Source: an uncultured Eubacteriales bacterium (GTDB lineage Bacteria > Bacillota > Clostridia > Oscillospirales > Oscillospiraceae). From it: 13,359 nt of DNA. A program made the position numbers and the translations under genes. Within the stretch, counting starts at the first letter, position 1; each line of letters starts with the position of its first letter. Below are positions 13,246 through 13,359 of the stretch, piece by piece. The stretch lies in the NCBI GenBank assembly GCA_900548615.1, contig URKW01000058.1, forward strand, positions 1 through 13,359, written 5' to 3'. The notes below the pieces were generated by a model. It was given only the letters and a program-made list of their open reading frames with translations. It ran no database searches and was not told where the DNA came from.

Positions 13246-13359
13246 TCCACGAGCTTTGTCGGCTTTCCAGAGTCGGGCGGCAGTTGTCCGCGACGTGTCG
13301 ACAATTTACAATTTCTTCCAATTGTTTCCTCGTATGAAAACTGCCCGGGACGGCGAAGC

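Noticed and set aside
13284..13304. TTGTC/GACAA pair as a third Rex site
   Set aside because: The spacing is 21 bases in place of 18 and the inner half-site bases do not match.

Overview
This window is most of a Wood-Ljungdahl (reductive acetyl-CoA) pathway locus: the carbon monoxide dehydrogenase / acetyl-CoA synthase (CODH/ACS) genes plus a folate uptake and retention unit. The moderately high GC content, AGGAGG-type ribosome binding sites, sigma-A-like promoters, a TTG start, a Firmicutes-type tetrahydrofolate (THF) riboswitch and a small GC-rich intergenic palindrome point to an anaerobic Bacillota, most likely a gut-type Oscillospiraceae/Oscillospirales relative. The exact taxon is an inference.

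Layout, right to left on the minus strand: a promoter at about 13179-13207 drives cooS (CODH), cooC (nickel-insertion ATPase) and acsB (acetyl-CoA synthase), ending at a bidirectional terminator at 8145-8185. A second minus-strand operon starts at a consensus promoter (4751-4780), has a 150-base leader with an attenuator-like hairpin, and encodes a 75-residue protein of unknown function, a second CooC/AcsF-type ATPase, AcsD (corrinoid protein small subunit), and a long reading frame that runs off the left edge. That last frame is open for all 732 codons present. It joins AcsC (corrinoid protein large subunit, about residues 1-450) to an AcsE-type methyl-THF:corrinoid methyltransferase domain (about residue 499 onward), a fusion of two proteins that are normally separate.

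Between the two operons, on the plus strand, lie a THF riboswitch, folT (folate ECF transporter S component) and folC (folylpolyglutamate synthase), translationally coupled. They are followed by a terminator, a palindromic intergenic element, and an amidohydrolase gene with no obvious link to the pathway.

The genes fit together. FolT/FolC import and polyglutamylate the one-carbon carrier; the AcsE domain takes methyl from methyl-THF and hands it to the corrinoid on AcsC (partner AcsD). CooS makes CO from CO2, and AcsB joins methyl, CO and CoA. The two CooC-like ATPases would service the metal clusters. Both minus-strand promoters are overlapped near -10/+1 by 18-bp sites resembling the Rex (NADH/NAD+ sensing) operator, so the two halves of the enzyme system may share redox control while folate supply is controlled by THF itself.
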